The translations under genes and the position numbers were made by a program. Below the pieces are notes generated by a model. That model worked only from the letters and a program-made list of their open reading frames with translations. It was not told the origin of the DNA and made no database searches. A stretch of DNA of 64,000 nt, taken from NCBI RefSeq assembly GCF_024125445.1, contig NZ_JAMXWM010000007.1, positions 1 to 64,000 of the forward strand. The letters are read 5' to 3'. Source of the DNA: Sporolactobacillus shoreicorticis (GTDB taxonomy: Bacteria > Bacillota > Bacilli > Bacillales > Sporolactobacillaceae). This document shows, one piece after another, positions 49,626 to 59,383 of this stretch (the stretch's first letter is position 1; each line of letters begins with the position of its first letter).

Positions 49626-52361
49626 ATGGAGGCAGCTGCAGAAACAAGGGCAATAACAAAAAATGATTTTTTCAATGCGCGCAACACATTTAAGAGCAAT
49701 GGAAAAACGATTAATTTTTATCAATTGACTGCTTTGTCAAATTATGGAGATGTGGAGAGGCTTCCTTATTCAATAAAAGTTTTACTGGAGGCTGTTCTGC
49801 GGCAATGTGATGGAAAAGTGATCAAAAGAAAGCATGTGGAAAATTTAGCGAAGTGGGGAACGTCGAAACTCAATAAGAACATTGACGTTCCATTTAATCC
49901 TTCTCGGATTATTCTTCAGGATTTTACCGGTGTACCTGCGGTTGTCGATTTGGCTTCACTGCGCAAAGCAATGGCCGATTTAGGTGGGGATCCGGAAAAA
50001 ATTAATCCGGAAAAACCGGTCGATTTGGTTGTCGATCACTCGGTTCAAGTTGACCAGTTTGGAACAAATCAAGCACTGCGTTTTAATATGGAGCGGGAAT
50101 TTGAACGAAATGAAGAACGGTATAAATTTTTAAAATGGGCTCAATCCTCGTTTGAAAATTTTCGGGCGGTACCTCCTGCTACTGGCATTGTCCATCAAGT
50201 GAATCTTGAATATCTGGCTTCTGTTGTTCATGCGGTAGATGACGAAAATGGAGAACTAGTGGCATTTCCGGATACATTGGTCGGAACGGATTCGCATACG
50301 ACGATGATCAATGGGTTAGGCGTTCTCGGATGGGGCGTCGGAGGTATTGAAGCCGAAGCAGGTATGCTCGGACAGCCATCCTATTTTCCGGTTCCCGATG
50401 TGATCGGTGTTCGAATTGTCGGCAGCCTCCCAGACGGAGCAACCGCCACTGATTTGGCGCTCCGAGTGACCCAGCTCCTGCGTGAAGAGAGTGTCGTCGG
50501 TAAATTTGTTGAATTCTTTGGTCCAAGTCTCTCTTATATGTCACTCGCTGATCGCGCAACAGTTTCCAATATGTCACCTGAAAACGGTGCAACGGCAACA
50601 TTTTTCCCGGTAGACCAAGTCACTTTAGATTACTTACGTCTTACAGGGCGATCGGAAGAACAGGTCCAACTTGTAGAAGATTATTGCAAAGTAAACGGAA
50701 TTTTCTACACACCAGAGGCAAAGGATCCTCATTTTACAAAGGTATTGGAGCTGGATCTGTCTGAAGTCCAATCGTCATTGGCCGGGCCAAAACGTCCGCA
50801 AGATCGAATTGCGTTAACTGGAATGAAGGATGAGTTTGAAGCCTCGTTAACTCGTCCTGCAGGAAATCGCGGATTTGGTCTTAAAAAAGAAGAATTGACT
50901 AAAACAGCCGATGCTGTGTTTACCGACGGATCAAAAGAAAAATTAAGTACAGGTGCTGTTGTCATTGCCGCAATTACGAGCTGTACGAATACAAGCAATC
51001 CAAGTGTTATGATTGGAGCCGGATTAGTTGCCAAAAAAGCGGTAGAAAAGGGATTAACCGTTCCGAAATATGTAAAGACGAGCCTTGCCCCAGGTTCTAA
51101 AGTAGTAACCGACTATTTGGAAAAGGCAGGACTTATTCCTTATCTTGAAAAATTAGGATTTAACGTGGTTGGTTACGGATGTACCACATGTATTGGAAAT
51201 TCGGGACCGCTTCCGCAAGCAGTGGAGAAAGCAATCATTGATCAGGACCTCACTGTTTCTGCTGTTTTATCTGGTAACCGTAACTTCGAAGGACGTATTC
51301 ATCCGCTGATTCGTGCCAACTATCTTGCTTCTCCGCCGCTTGTTGTGGCCTATGCCTTGGCAGGAACAGTTGATTTTGATATGGTACACGATTCATTTGG
51401 AAAAGACCAACAGGGAGCAGATGTTTTCTTTAAAGACATCTGGCCGTCAAGCGACGAAATAGAAGAAGTCATGAACCGTTCCGTTGGACCTGAAAGTTTT
51501 AAGAAGGAATATAAACGTGTTTTTATTGAAAATGATCGTTGGAACGCCATCCAGACAAGCGAAGGAGAGCTGTATGAATGGGATAAGGAATCTACCTATA
51601 TTCAAAATCCGCCTTTTTTTGAAAATCTTTCTGCAGAATTAAATCAGATTAAACCGCTTGAAGCCATGCGAGTTATTGGAAAATTCGGCGACTCGGTGAC
51701 AACCGACCATATTTCACCGGCCGGTTCAATTGCACCTAAAAGTCCTGCAGGACAGTATCTGCTGGAGAAAGGTGTTAAGATCTACGACTTTAACTCGTAC
51801 GGTTCCAGACGGGGCAACCATGAAGTCATGATGCGCGGTACGTTTGCAAATGTGCGGATTCGTAATCAAATTGCCCCGGGCACAGAAGGTGGCTATACAA
51901 CCTACTGGCCGACTCATGAATTGATGCCGATCTACGACGCTGCGATGAACTACAAAAAAAACGGTACGGACTTGGTTGTACTGGCAGGCAAAGATTACGG
52001 TATGGGGAGTTCAAGAGATTGGGCAGCAAAAGGAACCAATTTATTAGGAATTAAAGCAGTTATTGCACAAAGTTATGAGCGGATTCATCGAAGTAATCTG
52101 GTGATGATGGGGGTACTTCCTTTGCAATTCAGTAAAGGACAAAGTGCTGATTCACTTGGATTGACCGGAGAAGAAGCCATCACTGTCTCAATAGACGAAA
52201 ATGTAAAACCTGGTGATTCCGTTCAGGCAAAAGCAGTAACCTCTGATGGCGGAGCAATTGGATTTGACGTGATTGTTCGTTTCGACAGTGAAGTTGAAAT
52301 TGATTATTATCGCAATGGCGGCATTCTCCAAACCGTTCTCAGAAAAAAACTTGCTGAATAA
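49626..52361 (+). CDS. acnA: Aconitate hydratase
   Basis: 911 residues, the normal length for the AcnA/IRP1-type enzyme. It interconverts citrate and isocitrate with a [4Fe-4S] cluster. Cluster ligands are seen in [15 protein letters not shown] and [13 protein letters not shown]. Other marks are [20 protein letters not shown] and the swivel-domain [14 protein letters not shown]. It is monocistronic. Presence of aconitase shows at least the oxidative branch of the citrate cycle. Confidence 0.98.
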   Translation: MEAAAETRAITKNDFFNARNTFKSNGKTINFYQLTALSNYGDVERLPYSIKVLLEAVLRQCDGKVIKRKHVENLAKWGTSKLNKNIDVPFNPSRIILQDFTGVPAVVDLASLRKAMADLGGDPEKINPEKPVDLVVDHSVQVDQFGTNQALRFNMEREFERNEERYKFLKWAQSSFENFRAVPPATGIVHQVNLEYLASVVHAVDDENGELVAFPDTLVGTDSHTTMINGLGVLGWGVGGIEAEAGMLGQPSYFPVPDVIGVRIVGSLPDGATATDLALRVTQLLREESVVGKFVEFFGPSLSYMSLADRATVSNMSPENGATATFFPVDQVTLDYLRLTGRSEEQVQLVEDYCKVNGIFYTPEAKDPHFTKVLELDLSEVQSSLAGPKRPQDRIALTGMKDEFEASLTRPAGNRGFGLKKEELTKTADAVFTDGSKEKLSTGAVVIAAITSCTNTSNPSVMIGAGLVAKKAVEKGLTVPKYVKTSLAPGSKVVTDYLEKAGLIPYLEKLGFNVVGYGCTTCIGNSGPLPQAVEKAIIDQDLTVSAVLSGNRNFEGRIHPLIRANYLASPPLVVAYALAGTVDFDMVHDSFGKDQQGADVFFKDIWPSSDEIEEVMNRSVGPESFKKEYKRVFIENDRWNAIQTSEGELYEWDKESTYIQNPPFFENLSAELNQIKPLEAMRVIGKFGDSVTTDHISPAGSIAPKSPAGQYLLEKGVKIYDFNSYGSRRGNHEVMMRGTFANVRIRNQIAPGTEGGYTTYWPTHELMPIYDAAMNYKKNGTDLVVLAGKDYGMGSSRDWAAKGTNLLGIKAVIAQSYERIHRSNLVMMGVLPLQFSKGQSADSLGLTGEEAITVSIDENVKPGDSVQAKAVTSDGGAIGFDVIVRFDSEVEIDYYRNGGILQTVLRKKLAE

Positions 52362-52578
52362 TTTATTTTCACTCAATGTATCATTTGTTCAGAATGGGGC
52401 AAAATAGTGAGCGAAGGAGTTCATTTAGTGCCTTCAGACATTCGGATTTTTTTCGAGGGAGTGGGTTCCGTTGGAAAGATCTATGATTGATCCCATGGTC
52501 TTCACAAAGTTCTTTTTTTAAAGGATTTCCGGAAAAGATTCGATTTGGATGAAAAAACTTCATATGACTTCTTCAACA

Positions 52579-52615
52579 AAAAAGAGGCTGTCCTTTTTAA
52601 AGGACAGCCTCTTTC
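52579..52615. terminator. Strong bidirectional terminator
   Basis: AAAGAGGCTGTCCTTT / AAAGGACAGCCTCTTT with A-rich and T-rich flanks; it ends the minus-strand dipeptidase gene and can stop acnA readthrough. Confidence 0.9.
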
Positions 52616-52620
52616 AATGA

Positions 52621-53994
52621 TTAATTCATTTGCTTCGGTAGATCAAATAGGAAAGCGATCAGTGCGCACATGCCGCGGTCAAAATTCTGCAAGTGAAAAT
52701 GCTCATTCGGCGCATGAAAATTTTCACTGTCTAACCCAAAGCCCATGAGTATCGGGGCAAGACCCAGCTTGTCATGAAATGTAGTGACAATCGGGACAGA
52801 TCCGCCCTGCTGAGAAAGAATTGCTTTCGTGTGAAACGCTTCTTCGAGGGCATTATGTGCAGCTTTGAGAGCCGGATGATCAATGGGCATGCTGAATGGT
52901 TCTGCATGATCCATCAATTCAGCATTCAACTTAACACCGGCAGGAAGATGTTCTCTGAGATGCTTTTTGATCAGAGCACCAATGAGTGCCGGATCCTGAT
53001 CAGGAACAAGTCTGCATGTGATTTTTGCCGTTGCTGTCGAAGGAATAACCGTTTTTAAACCCTCACCCTGGAATCCACCGAAGAGACCATTTAATTCTAA
53101 TGTTGGCCGCGACCATATACGTGCGACAGTAGAATATCCTTCTTCACCATATAAAGAGGAAACATCAAGTTCCTTTTTTAATGCTTCATCATCAGACAAC
53201 GTTGCACACGTGATTCGTTCTTCCTCGGGAAGTGGTTTGACTTGATCATAAAATCCATCGATGGTAACATGTCCTTTTTTATCATGCAGGCTGCCCAGAA
53301 GTTCAATCATTGCGTGGAGGGTATTTTGAACAGCACCTCCATATACGCCTGAATGCAGATCACTTTTGGGACCTTGAAGACGAACTTCGAGCCCGCAGAT
53401 TCCGCGAAGTGCGTAGCTTACGGCCGGCTGATCCATACTTATCATCGTAGTATCTGAAACAAGCAGGACATCGGCTTTAAGCAAATCAAGATGATGATCA
53501 ACGAAATCATCAAGATGTGCACTGCCGATCTCTTCTTCACCTTCGAAGCAGAATTTAAGATTAACTGGCAACTCTCCTCTTGCTTCAAGGATGACTTCAG
53601 CCATTTTTGCAAGCATAAATACCTGTCCTTTATCATCGCTCGTTCCGCGCCCATAAATAATATTATCCTTGATGACCGGTTTAAATGGATCTGTGTTCCA
53701 TTTGTCAATCGGATCGACAGGCTGTACGTCGTAATGCCCATAACATAAAACGGTCGGCTTGTCCTGAGCTTTAAGATAATCTGCGTAGATGACCGGATGT
53801 CCTGCCGTTTCCATAATCTGCACATGTTCAAGTCCACCTTTTGTTAAATCGGTGGCAAGCCATTGTGCAGCCTTCCTCATATCTGCATGATGCGTTGGAT
53901 CGGAACTGATGCTTGGAATTGAAAGAAATTCAATCATTTGTTTTAAGTATCGATTTCTATTTTTTTGCAAGATATCGTCGATTTGCTGATCCAC
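52621..53994 (-). CDS. M20-family dipeptidase (CNDP-type)
   Basis: 457 residues; start behind AGGGAGGC. Di-zinc peptidase: first His and Asp in LCYGHYDVQPVD, bridging Asp in GRGTSDDKGQ, the catalytic Glu-Glu in FCFEGEEEIGS, Asp in LVSDTTMIS, and the last His in ENFHAPNEHF. The dimerisation lid domain occupies about 185-340. Members hydrolyse dipeptides in the cytoplasm. No signal peptide. The substrate is not defined by sequence. Confidence 0.92.
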   Translation of the reverse strand: MDQQIDDILQKNRNRYLKQMIEFLSIPSISSDPTHHADMRKAAQWLATDLTKGGLEHVQIMETAGHPVIYADYLKAQDKPTVLCYGHYDVQPVDPIDKWNTDPFKPVIKDNIIYGRGTSDDKGQVFMLAKMAEVILEARGELPVNLKFCFEGEEEIGSAHLDDFVDHHLDLLKADVLLVSDTTMISMDQPAVSYALRGICGLEVRLQGPKSDLHSGVYGGAVQNTLHAMIELLGSLHDKKGHVTIDGFYDQVKPLPEEERITCATLSDDEALKKELDVSSLYGEEGYSTVARIWSRPTLELNGLFGGFQGEGLKTVIPSTATAKITCRLVPDQDPALIGALIKKHLREHLPAGVKLNAELMDHAEPFSMPIDHPALKAAHNALEEAFHTKAILSQQGGSVPIVTTFHDKLGLAPILMGFGLDSENFHAPNEHFHLQNFDRGMCALIAFLFDLPKQMN

Positions 53995-54195
53995 GGAAAA
54001 GCCTCCCTTATTAAAATAACTTCTCTATTGTAGCAGATTGATTCAGTGTAAGACAAAGTGACAATTTGATGTGTTTGAAAAAATAAATTTTAGGCAATAA
54101 TACGCATATAACAAAAGATTCACATAATTTACGCTTATTCAAAAAGATATGGTAAACTAATATAAATGATGGATAAGCAGAAAGGTGGGCTTGAG

Positions 54196-54315
54196 ATGAG
54201 AAAACGAGATAGCATAAAAGAATTGATACAAAAAAACAAGTCTGAAATTCTCAGAGATGAGAAACTTTTAGAAAAAATTGAAGTAAAGATCGACAATAGA
54301 CATGCTGTCAAGTAA
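54196..54315 (+). CDS. FbpB-family small basic protein
   Basis: 39 residues, start behind AAAGGTGGGC. The sequence (MRKRDSIKELIQKNKSEILR, DEKLLEKIEVKIDNRHAVK) matches the Fur-regulated basic protein B pattern of Bacillales, short and helical. In B. subtilis FbpB works with the small RNA FsrA in iron sparing. I see no convincing Fur box upstream, so iron control here is uncertain. A terminator follows. Confidence 0.78.
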   Translation: MRKRDSIKELIQKNKSEILRDEKLLEKIEVKIDNRHAVK

Positions 54316-54355
54316 GGTACGGAAAAATGATAACGGATTCAATACGACAGTAAAT

Positions 54356-54386
54356 AAAAAAACAGCGTTCATTCGCTGTTTTTTAT
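54356..54386 (+). terminator. Terminator after the FbpB-like gene
   Basis: AAAAACAGCG-TTCATT-CGCTGTTTTT followed by TATTTTT. Confidence 0.9.
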
Positions 54387-54452
54387 TTTTCCTTAGGATT
54401 CCTATGTTAAAATAATTACTGTTCTTTTCATGTGAGTTTAGGAGTGAAAAAG

Positions 54453-54980
54453 ATGGCACAAAAAGAAATTCAAGTCGTTCCCTATAACGAGGGCTGGGTA
54501 AACGAATATAAAAGAGAAGCTGCACGTATCGCACCTATTATCGGAGCAAATTTGCATGCAATTCATCATATTGGAAGCACAGCAATCCCCGGAATAGCCG
54601 CTAAACCGACAATTGACATTCTTGCCGAAGTGCAACGTTTGGACAATGTTGATCCTATCCAAACAAGATTTTCAAGATTAGGTTATGAGTCATTTGGCGA
54701 GTACGGTATTCGCGGACGCAGGTATTTTGTGAAAAAAGATGGGCTGGGAAATCATTTGATTCATCTTCATGTATTTGAAGAGAATACGGAAAATGTCATC
54801 AGACATTTAGCTTTTCGCGATTATCTGAAAACGCATGATGATGATGCAGCTTTTTACGGCCAATTAAAGCTCGAGCTGGCTAAGCAATTTGCTGATGATC
54901 GCGAAAGCTATTCAATAGGGAAAAGCGAAGCATGCAAACGAATTGAGCAGATTGCTCTGCAATGGTGGTATGATGCATAA
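54453..54980 (+). CDS. GrpB family protein (UPF0157)
   Basis: ATG behind TAGGAGTG; 175 residues. A GrpB-type nucleotidyltransferase-like domain: VVPYNEGWVNEYKREAARI, HHIGSTAIPGIAAKPTIDIL with the Gly-Ser and Asp-x-Asp-like positions, and HVFEENTENVIRHLAFRDYL. Members are linked loosely to CoA or nucleotide chemistry; the true reaction is unknown. Monocistronic or with the GDSL gene 15 bases downstream. Confidence 0.9.
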   Translation: MAQKEIQVVPYNEGWVNEYKREAARIAPIIGANLHAIHHIGSTAIPGIAAKPTIDILAEVQRLDNVDPIQTRFSRLGYESFGEYGIRGRRYFVKKDGLGNHLIHLHVFEENTENVIRHLAFRDYLKTHDDDAAFYGQLKLELAKQFADDRESYSIGKSEACKRIEQIALQWWYDA

Positions 54981-54995
54981 TGCGAGGTAAGAGGG

Positions 54996-55775
54996 GTGCA
55001 GGCTATTAAAAAGAGAGTTATTTACAGTGTTGTTGCACTATTAGCGGTTATTGTCATATCCATTCCACTATTTTTCCTGTATTTTGAAAAGAGTACTACA
55101 CCGCAAAAAAAACCGGAACTGTTGAACTATAAAATCGTTGCATTGGGCGATTCATTGACAGAAGGAATAGGAGACCTGGAAAATCAAGGCTATGTGGGGG
55201 CAACATATAAAGCACTTAAGAAAAAGAAAAATGTTAAGCATGTAATAATACGGGATTTAGGGCATCAAGGCGACACATCCTCAGACCTGTTGAAAAAATT
55301 AAAACAGCCTAAATTTATTGAATCAATTAAGGAATCAAATACGGTATTCCTGACGATTGGCGGCAATGATCTTGTTCATGTTTTTAAACAACATTTTCTT
55401 AACCTTCGTCAAAGTGATTTTACAAATCAGCGCAAGATTTTTTCATCGAATTTGAAGAAAATATTGCATGAAATCCGTCAGTTGAATCCGGATGCGCCTA
55501 TCTATTATTTTGGTCTCTATAATCCGTTCGAAGATTATTTGGGAAAAGCGAATAAAGACTTTGTTCCGATTCTCAATGAATGGAATGCAAACAGCAAACA
55601 GATCGGCAAAAATTTTGAACCCATCTCTTTTGTGCCGACCAGCGATCTGTTTAAAGGAAAAACCGACAGTCTGCTCTATGATGATCACTTTCATCCCAAT
55701 AAAGAAGGCTATGCAAAAATGTCTCAACGTTTGCTTCAGTATATTAATAAAAGTAATGCGAATAAACAGCACTGA
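54996..55775 (+). CDS. SGNH/GDSL-family lipase/esterase, membrane-anchored (YpmR-like)
   Basis: 259 residues from GTG behind AGGTAAGAGG. An N-terminal anchor (VIYSVVALLAVIVISIPLFF) is followed by the SGNH blocks: ALGDSLTEGIGD with the Ser nucleophile, the Gly in LGHQGDTSSDL, TIGGNDL with the Asn, and DDHFHPNKEGYAKM with the Asp-His pair. It is an outer-surface esterase of unknown substrate, like B. subtilis YpmR. Confidence 0.92.
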   Translation: MQAIKKRVIYSVVALLAVIVISIPLFFLYFEKSTTPQKKPELLNYKIVALGDSLTEGIGDLENQGYVGATYKALKKKKNVKHVIIRDLGHQGDTSSDLLKKLKQPKFIESIKESNTVFLTIGGNDLVHVFKQHFLNLRQSDFTNQRKIFSSNLKKILHEIRQLNPDAPIYYFGLYNPFEDYLGKANKDFVPILNEWNANSKQIGKNFEPISFVPTSDLFKGKTDSLLYDDHFHPNKEGYAKMSQRLLQYINKSNANKQH

Positions 55776-55872
55776 TCAATACGTTCCCATGAATAAGACA
55801 ATGGACAAGGGATTGTCGGTTTCTCAGCGGGAGCATATAATCAGATTATAAAGTATTGAGGGGGAACCGGGA

Positions 55873-56730
55873 GTGGCAATTGTATTATATCAAGATCAGT
55901 TTATTGATCGCGATCAAGCAAAAGTTGATATTGAAGACAGAGGCTACCAATTTGGCGACGGCATTTACGAGGCATTGATGGTTTACAGCGGTCGTATTTT
56001 TCTGTTGGAACCTCATATGAAACGTCTTGAACGCAGTGCACGTGAGCTTGACTTAGCCTTACCCTACAGTACTGACCATATTATTGAAAATATAAAAAAA
56101 TTAATTGAACTGAATCACCTTGATGACGGTGTCGTTTATTTTCAAATCACACGAGGTGCGGCTGCTCGCCAGCATTTCTTTCCGGAAAATACGCCTGCAG
56201 TCATTACCGGCACGGTCGCTGGAAAAATACGCGATTTGTCTAAAAGACCTCAAGGAATAAAAGCGATTCTTGCTGATGATATTCGCTGGCTCCGCTGCGA
56301 TATTAAAACACTTAATTTGCTGGGTAACGTGCTTGCAAAACAGAAAGCACATGCATCGGGCGCTGGCGAAGCAATTCTGCATCGCGAGGCAATAGTTACT
56401 GAAGGATCTTCGAGTAATGTGTTTATTGTTAAAGATGGAACATTAGTGACACATCCTGCCGATCATTATATCTTGAATGGAATTACACGACTTTTTGTTT
56501 TTGATCTTGCTAAAAAGATGAATATTCCGCTCGCCCAGCGAGAATTTACAGTTGATGAATTACTTGATGCAGATGAAGTGTTTATTACAAGTACAAGCAA
56601 TGAGGTAAATCCGGTGCTTCAGATTGATGACCGCTTGATCAATGGCGGAGAGCCAGGCCGAATCGAAAAGAAACTGATCGATGCTTACGACGCAGAAGTG
56701 GAAAGGATTCGTGCTGTACCGTTCGTATAA
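55873..56730 (+). CDS. dat: D-amino acid aminotransferase
   Basis: 285 residues from GTG behind GAGGGGGAACC. Fold-type IV PLP enzyme: DRGYQFGDGIYEALMVYSG, the PLP Lys near 145 in DIKTLNLLGNVLAKQKA, EAIVTEGSSSNVFIV, and TSTSNEVNPVLQIDD. It exchanges amino groups among D-amino acids and makes D-glutamate and D-alanine for the wall. Length and motifs fit Dat rather than branched-chain aminotransferase. It is followed by a strong terminator. Confidence 0.95.
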   Translation: MAIVLYQDQFIDRDQAKVDIEDRGYQFGDGIYEALMVYSGRIFLLEPHMKRLERSARELDLALPYSTDHIIENIKKLIELNHLDDGVVYFQITRGAAARQHFFPENTPAVITGTVAGKIRDLSKRPQGIKAILADDIRWLRCDIKTLNLLGNVLAKQKAHASGAGEAILHREAIVTEGSSSNVFIVKDGTLVTHPADHYILNGITRLFVFDLAKKMNIPLAQREFTVDELLDADEVFITSTSNEVNPVLQIDDRLINGGEPGRIEKKLIDAYDAEVERIRAVPFV

Positions 56731-56768
56731 ATCATTTATTTCGGACAACTGAATAGACGGTCATAATC

Positions 56769-56798
56769 AAAACCACCCGTGTGAACGGGTGGTTTGTT
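56769..56798 (+). terminator. dat terminator
   Basis: AAACCACCCG-TGTGAA-CGGGTGGTTT. Confidence 0.9.
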
Positions 56799-56802
56799 CT
56801 GC

Positions 56803-57510
56803 GGCTGAAAGCCTTTGTTACTGGCCAGCCCTTAAAAGGGCACCGAGGCGTCCGCCAACCGCACTACTTCCCCGGCACCCCTAAAAGGGGGACTTCTATT
56901 TTTTCTTTTTTTTGCGTTTGACCTCTTCTCCAGTAAACGGATCAATATGTTCAAACATACTTAATTGCTCTGCGACTACATCCTCTTGTATCTGGTTGCG
57001 AATGTATTCTGCAACCACTTTCTTATTTCTTCCTACTGTATCCACATAGTATCCCCTGCACCAAAATTTTCGATTTCCATATCGGTATTTCAAGTTCGCA
57101 TGTCGATCAAAGATCATTAAACTGCTTTTTCCTTTGAGATAGCCGATAAAAGCTGCAACGCTTATCTTGGGCGGTATACTGACCATCATGTGTATGTGAT
57201 CTTTACAGGCTTGGGCTTCGATAATTTCTACACCTTTTCGCTCACTTAACTGTCTTAAAATCATGCCTATATCTTTTTTAAGCTTTCCATAGATAATTTG
57301 TCTTCGGTACTTTGGCGCAAAAACGATAGGATACTTACAATTCCATTTTGTATGTGCTAAACTACTTACATCAGATGGCATTAAAAAGTCTCCCTTTGGC
57401 TGATAAATTTGGTTGGCGAACCAAGATTTATCTTAACACGAGGTGAGGCTTTTTTTGATACATCGCCTGAAGCTCTCCGGAACCCTAGGCATAGCCTAGG
57501 GGTTTCAAAA
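56803..57510 (-). mobile_element. IS200/IS605-type insertion sequence, approximate limits
   Basis: Contains a single tnpA and no tnpB. Subterminal hairpins: GCCCTTTTAAGGGC (56828-56841) and CCCCTAAAAGGGG (56877-56889) at one end, TTGGTTCGCCAACCAA (57405-57420) and CCCTAGGC-ATA-GCCTAGGG at the other. These fit the imperfect palindromes recognised by Y1 transposases. The family does not make target duplications, so the ends are uncertain. It lies between the intact terminators of dat and zwf and breaks no gene. Confidence 0.82.
56896..57381 (-). CDS. tnpA: IS200-type Y1 transposase TnpA
   Basis: 161 residues, complete. The HUH metal motif is DHIHMMVSIPP, and the nucleophile Tyr lies in KKVVAEYIRNQIQED. 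The N-terminus (SLAHTKWNCKYPIVFAPKYR) and GNRKFWCRGYYVDTVG are standard for IS200 relatives. It acts on single-stranded DNA of the lagging strand. The Lys-rich tail (VKRKKKKK) is usual. It looks functional. Confidence 0.96.
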   Translation of the reverse strand: MPSDVSSLAHTKWNCKYPIVFAPKYRRQIIYGKLKKDIGMILRQLSERKGVEIIEAQACKDHIHMMVSIPPKISVAAFIGYLKGKSSLMIFDRHANLKYRYGNRKFWCRGYYVDTVGRNKKVVAEYIRNQIQEDVVAEQLSMFEHIDPFTGEEVKRKKKKK

Positions 57511-57518
57511 CATAAAAA

Positions 57519-57556
57519 TAAAAACGTGCCTCGCTAAATGCGAGACACGTTTTTTC
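57519..57556. terminator. zwf terminator, bidirectional
   Basis: AAACGTGCCTCGC-TAAAT-GCGAGACACGTTT with T-runs on both strands. Confidence 0.9.
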
Positions 57557-57560
57557 ATAA

Positions 57561-59033
57561 TCATTCCATATGCATGATCGGCCACCAATGATGTCCGTTC
57601 TTTTCAAGTAGTTCATCTGCGGAAGCTGGCCCCATTGACCCGGCTTCATAATAGTCAACAGGAACTCGGCGTTCTTTCCAAGAATCAACAATTGAATCAA
57701 TGATCTCCCACGAATAGGCAACCTCATCCCATCGCGTGAAATTTGTGGAATCGCCCTTGATACAATCAGCCATGAGCCTCTCATAAGCATCTTGCATGTT
57801 TTCCATAGCCAGCTCATTGTTACGAAATTTGAGCGAAATTGGAATTGTGTTACCCGTTTCGCCGGTCTCTTTTACATTTAATTTAAGCGAAAGTCCTTCA
57901 TCCGGTGAAATATAAATCACAAGCAGATTTGGTCCGACGTGATTTATATTATGAAAATAAGGGTTCTTCGGCAATTTCTTAAATTGTATAACAATTTGGG
58001 TGGATTTTTCAGCAAGGCATTTCCCTGTACGGATATAAAACGGTACCCCTTGCCAACGATAATTATCAATTAAAAATTGAGCCGCAACAAAAGTTTCGGT
58101 ATCTGAATCGCTACTAATGTTGTCCTCATCCAAATAGGCTCTCAGTTTCTTGCGGTCAGGAGTTATCCCCCTAGAATACTGACCGCGAACAATTTGCTCG
58201 ACGACATTGTTAATATGCATGGGGCGGATTGCTTTCAATACCTTGACCTTTTCATAACGCACATCATTCGTTTCAAATCGGACAGGCGGCTCCATTGCAA
58301 TGAGTGTCAAGAGCTGCATGATATGATTCTGAACCATGTCCAGCAGCGCGCCGGTTTGATCGTAATAATTGGCACGGTCTCCGACACCCAGAGTTTCACT
58401 GAGCGTTATTTGAACATTTGAGATGTAACGCCGGTTCCATATCGCTTCAAAAATAGGATTTGCAAAACGCAGTACTTCGATATTTTGAACCATTTCTTTG
58501 CCGAGATAGTGATCAATTCGGTAAATCTCTCTTTCGTTAAATGCATGAAGCAGGCTCTCATTTAATTCTTGAGATGATTTAAGGTTATGGCCAAATGGTT
58601 TTTCAATAATCAGCCGCTTCCAACCCGAAGTTGTTGACAGACCGGACTTTTTTAAATTTTGTGCTGCCTGTGCAAAATAACATGGGGCAAGAGAAAGGTA
58701 GAAAATTCGATTTCCATGCAGTTGGTAGCGTTCGTCAAGCTCATCACAAAAACTTTTTAAAGCATCAAAATTTTCCGGGCGTGTAATATCGAGTCGCCGA
58801 TAATAAAAACGTGTTAGAAAATGTTTGCGCGGCCCAGCCTCCGAAGGAAGCGAATCATTAATTAAATCTCGAAAAGATTCATCTGTGTGTGCACGGCGAG
58901 CCAGTCCGATTACTGCAAATTCCTGATCTCTGGTATAAAGTCGATAAAGAGCTGAATAAAGTTTTCTTCTGGCCAAATCGCCTGTCGCTCCGAAAAGAAA
59001 AATTAACACCGGCTCTTTTGACGTTTCAATCAT
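57561..59033 (-). CDS. zwf: Glucose-6-phosphate 1-dehydrogenase
   Basis: ATG behind GAGGGAAATC gives 490 residues; the frame opens nine codons earlier without a better site. The NADP fingerprint is LFGATGDLARRKLYSALYRL; the substrate-binding and catalytic block is YRIDHYLGKEMVQNI; GVPFYIRTGKCL is also typical. It makes 6-phosphogluconolactone and NADPH. Convergent with dat across the IS element. It pairs functionally with gnd at 36.7 kb. Confidence 0.97.
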   Translation of the reverse strand: MIETSKEPVLIFLFGATGDLARRKLYSALYRLYTRDQEFAVIGLARRAHTDESFRDLINDSLPSEAGPRKHFLTRFYYRRLDITRPENFDALKSFCDELDERYQLHGNRIFYLSLAPCYFAQAAQNLKKSGLSTTSGWKRLIIEKPFGHNLKSSQELNESLLHAFNEREIYRIDHYLGKEMVQNIEVLRFANPIFEAIWNRRYISNVQITLSETLGVGDRANYYDQTGALLDMVQNHIMQLLTLIAMEPPVRFETNDVRYEKVKVLKAIRPMHINNVVEQIVRGQYSRGITPDRKKLRAYLDEDNISSDSDTETFVAAQFLIDNYRWQGVPFYIRTGKCLAEKSTQIVIQFKKLPKNPYFHNINHVGPNLLVIYISPDEGLSLKLNVKETGETGNTIPISLKFRNNELAMENMQDAYERLMADCIKGDSTNFTRWDEVAYSWEIIDSIVDSWKERRVPVDYYEAGSMGPASADELLEKNGHHWWPIMHME

Positions 59034-59383
59034 TATTGATTTCCCTCGTTCCTCGTTCATTATGCTTAAATGTTATCACACTTTTTGATTAATGTGCTAC
59101 ACTTTATTCCTGCTTCGTTTGAAATGAATGTGAACATTGGCTATTATTGGCGGATTATAAAGGTTTCAATCTGTTTTTAAGGTGCGTCCATTGCATTTCA
59201 TGTCTGTACATGTTATGGTGAATTTATGTGTTTAGGTAATCATAGGGATGGAAGAGGTTTACTTTTGAAAACAATGATGAAATCTCGTTCAATGTTTAGT
59301 AGGCATTTTCCGTCCGCCGCGGGGAATGCCTAATCATTTGCTTGATAAAACTAAACAGGATAAAAAGGAGATAGTACAGCTTA
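59034..59383 (+). other. Long leader of the DEAD-box helicase gene
   Basis: No gene. Holds the 12-bp hairpin at 59300-59332 and TATGGTGAATTT near 59214. DEAD-box helicase mRNAs of Bacillales often have long cold-responsive leaders; that use here is inference. Confidence 0.45.
59300..59332 (+). promoter_or_regulatory. Leader hairpin upstream of the helicase gene
   Basis: TAGGCATTTTCC-(9)-GGGGAATGCCTA, a 12-bp stem with two GU pairs and a GC-rich loop, 51 bases before the start codon. There is no T-run, so it is not a simple terminator. Confidence 0.6.
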
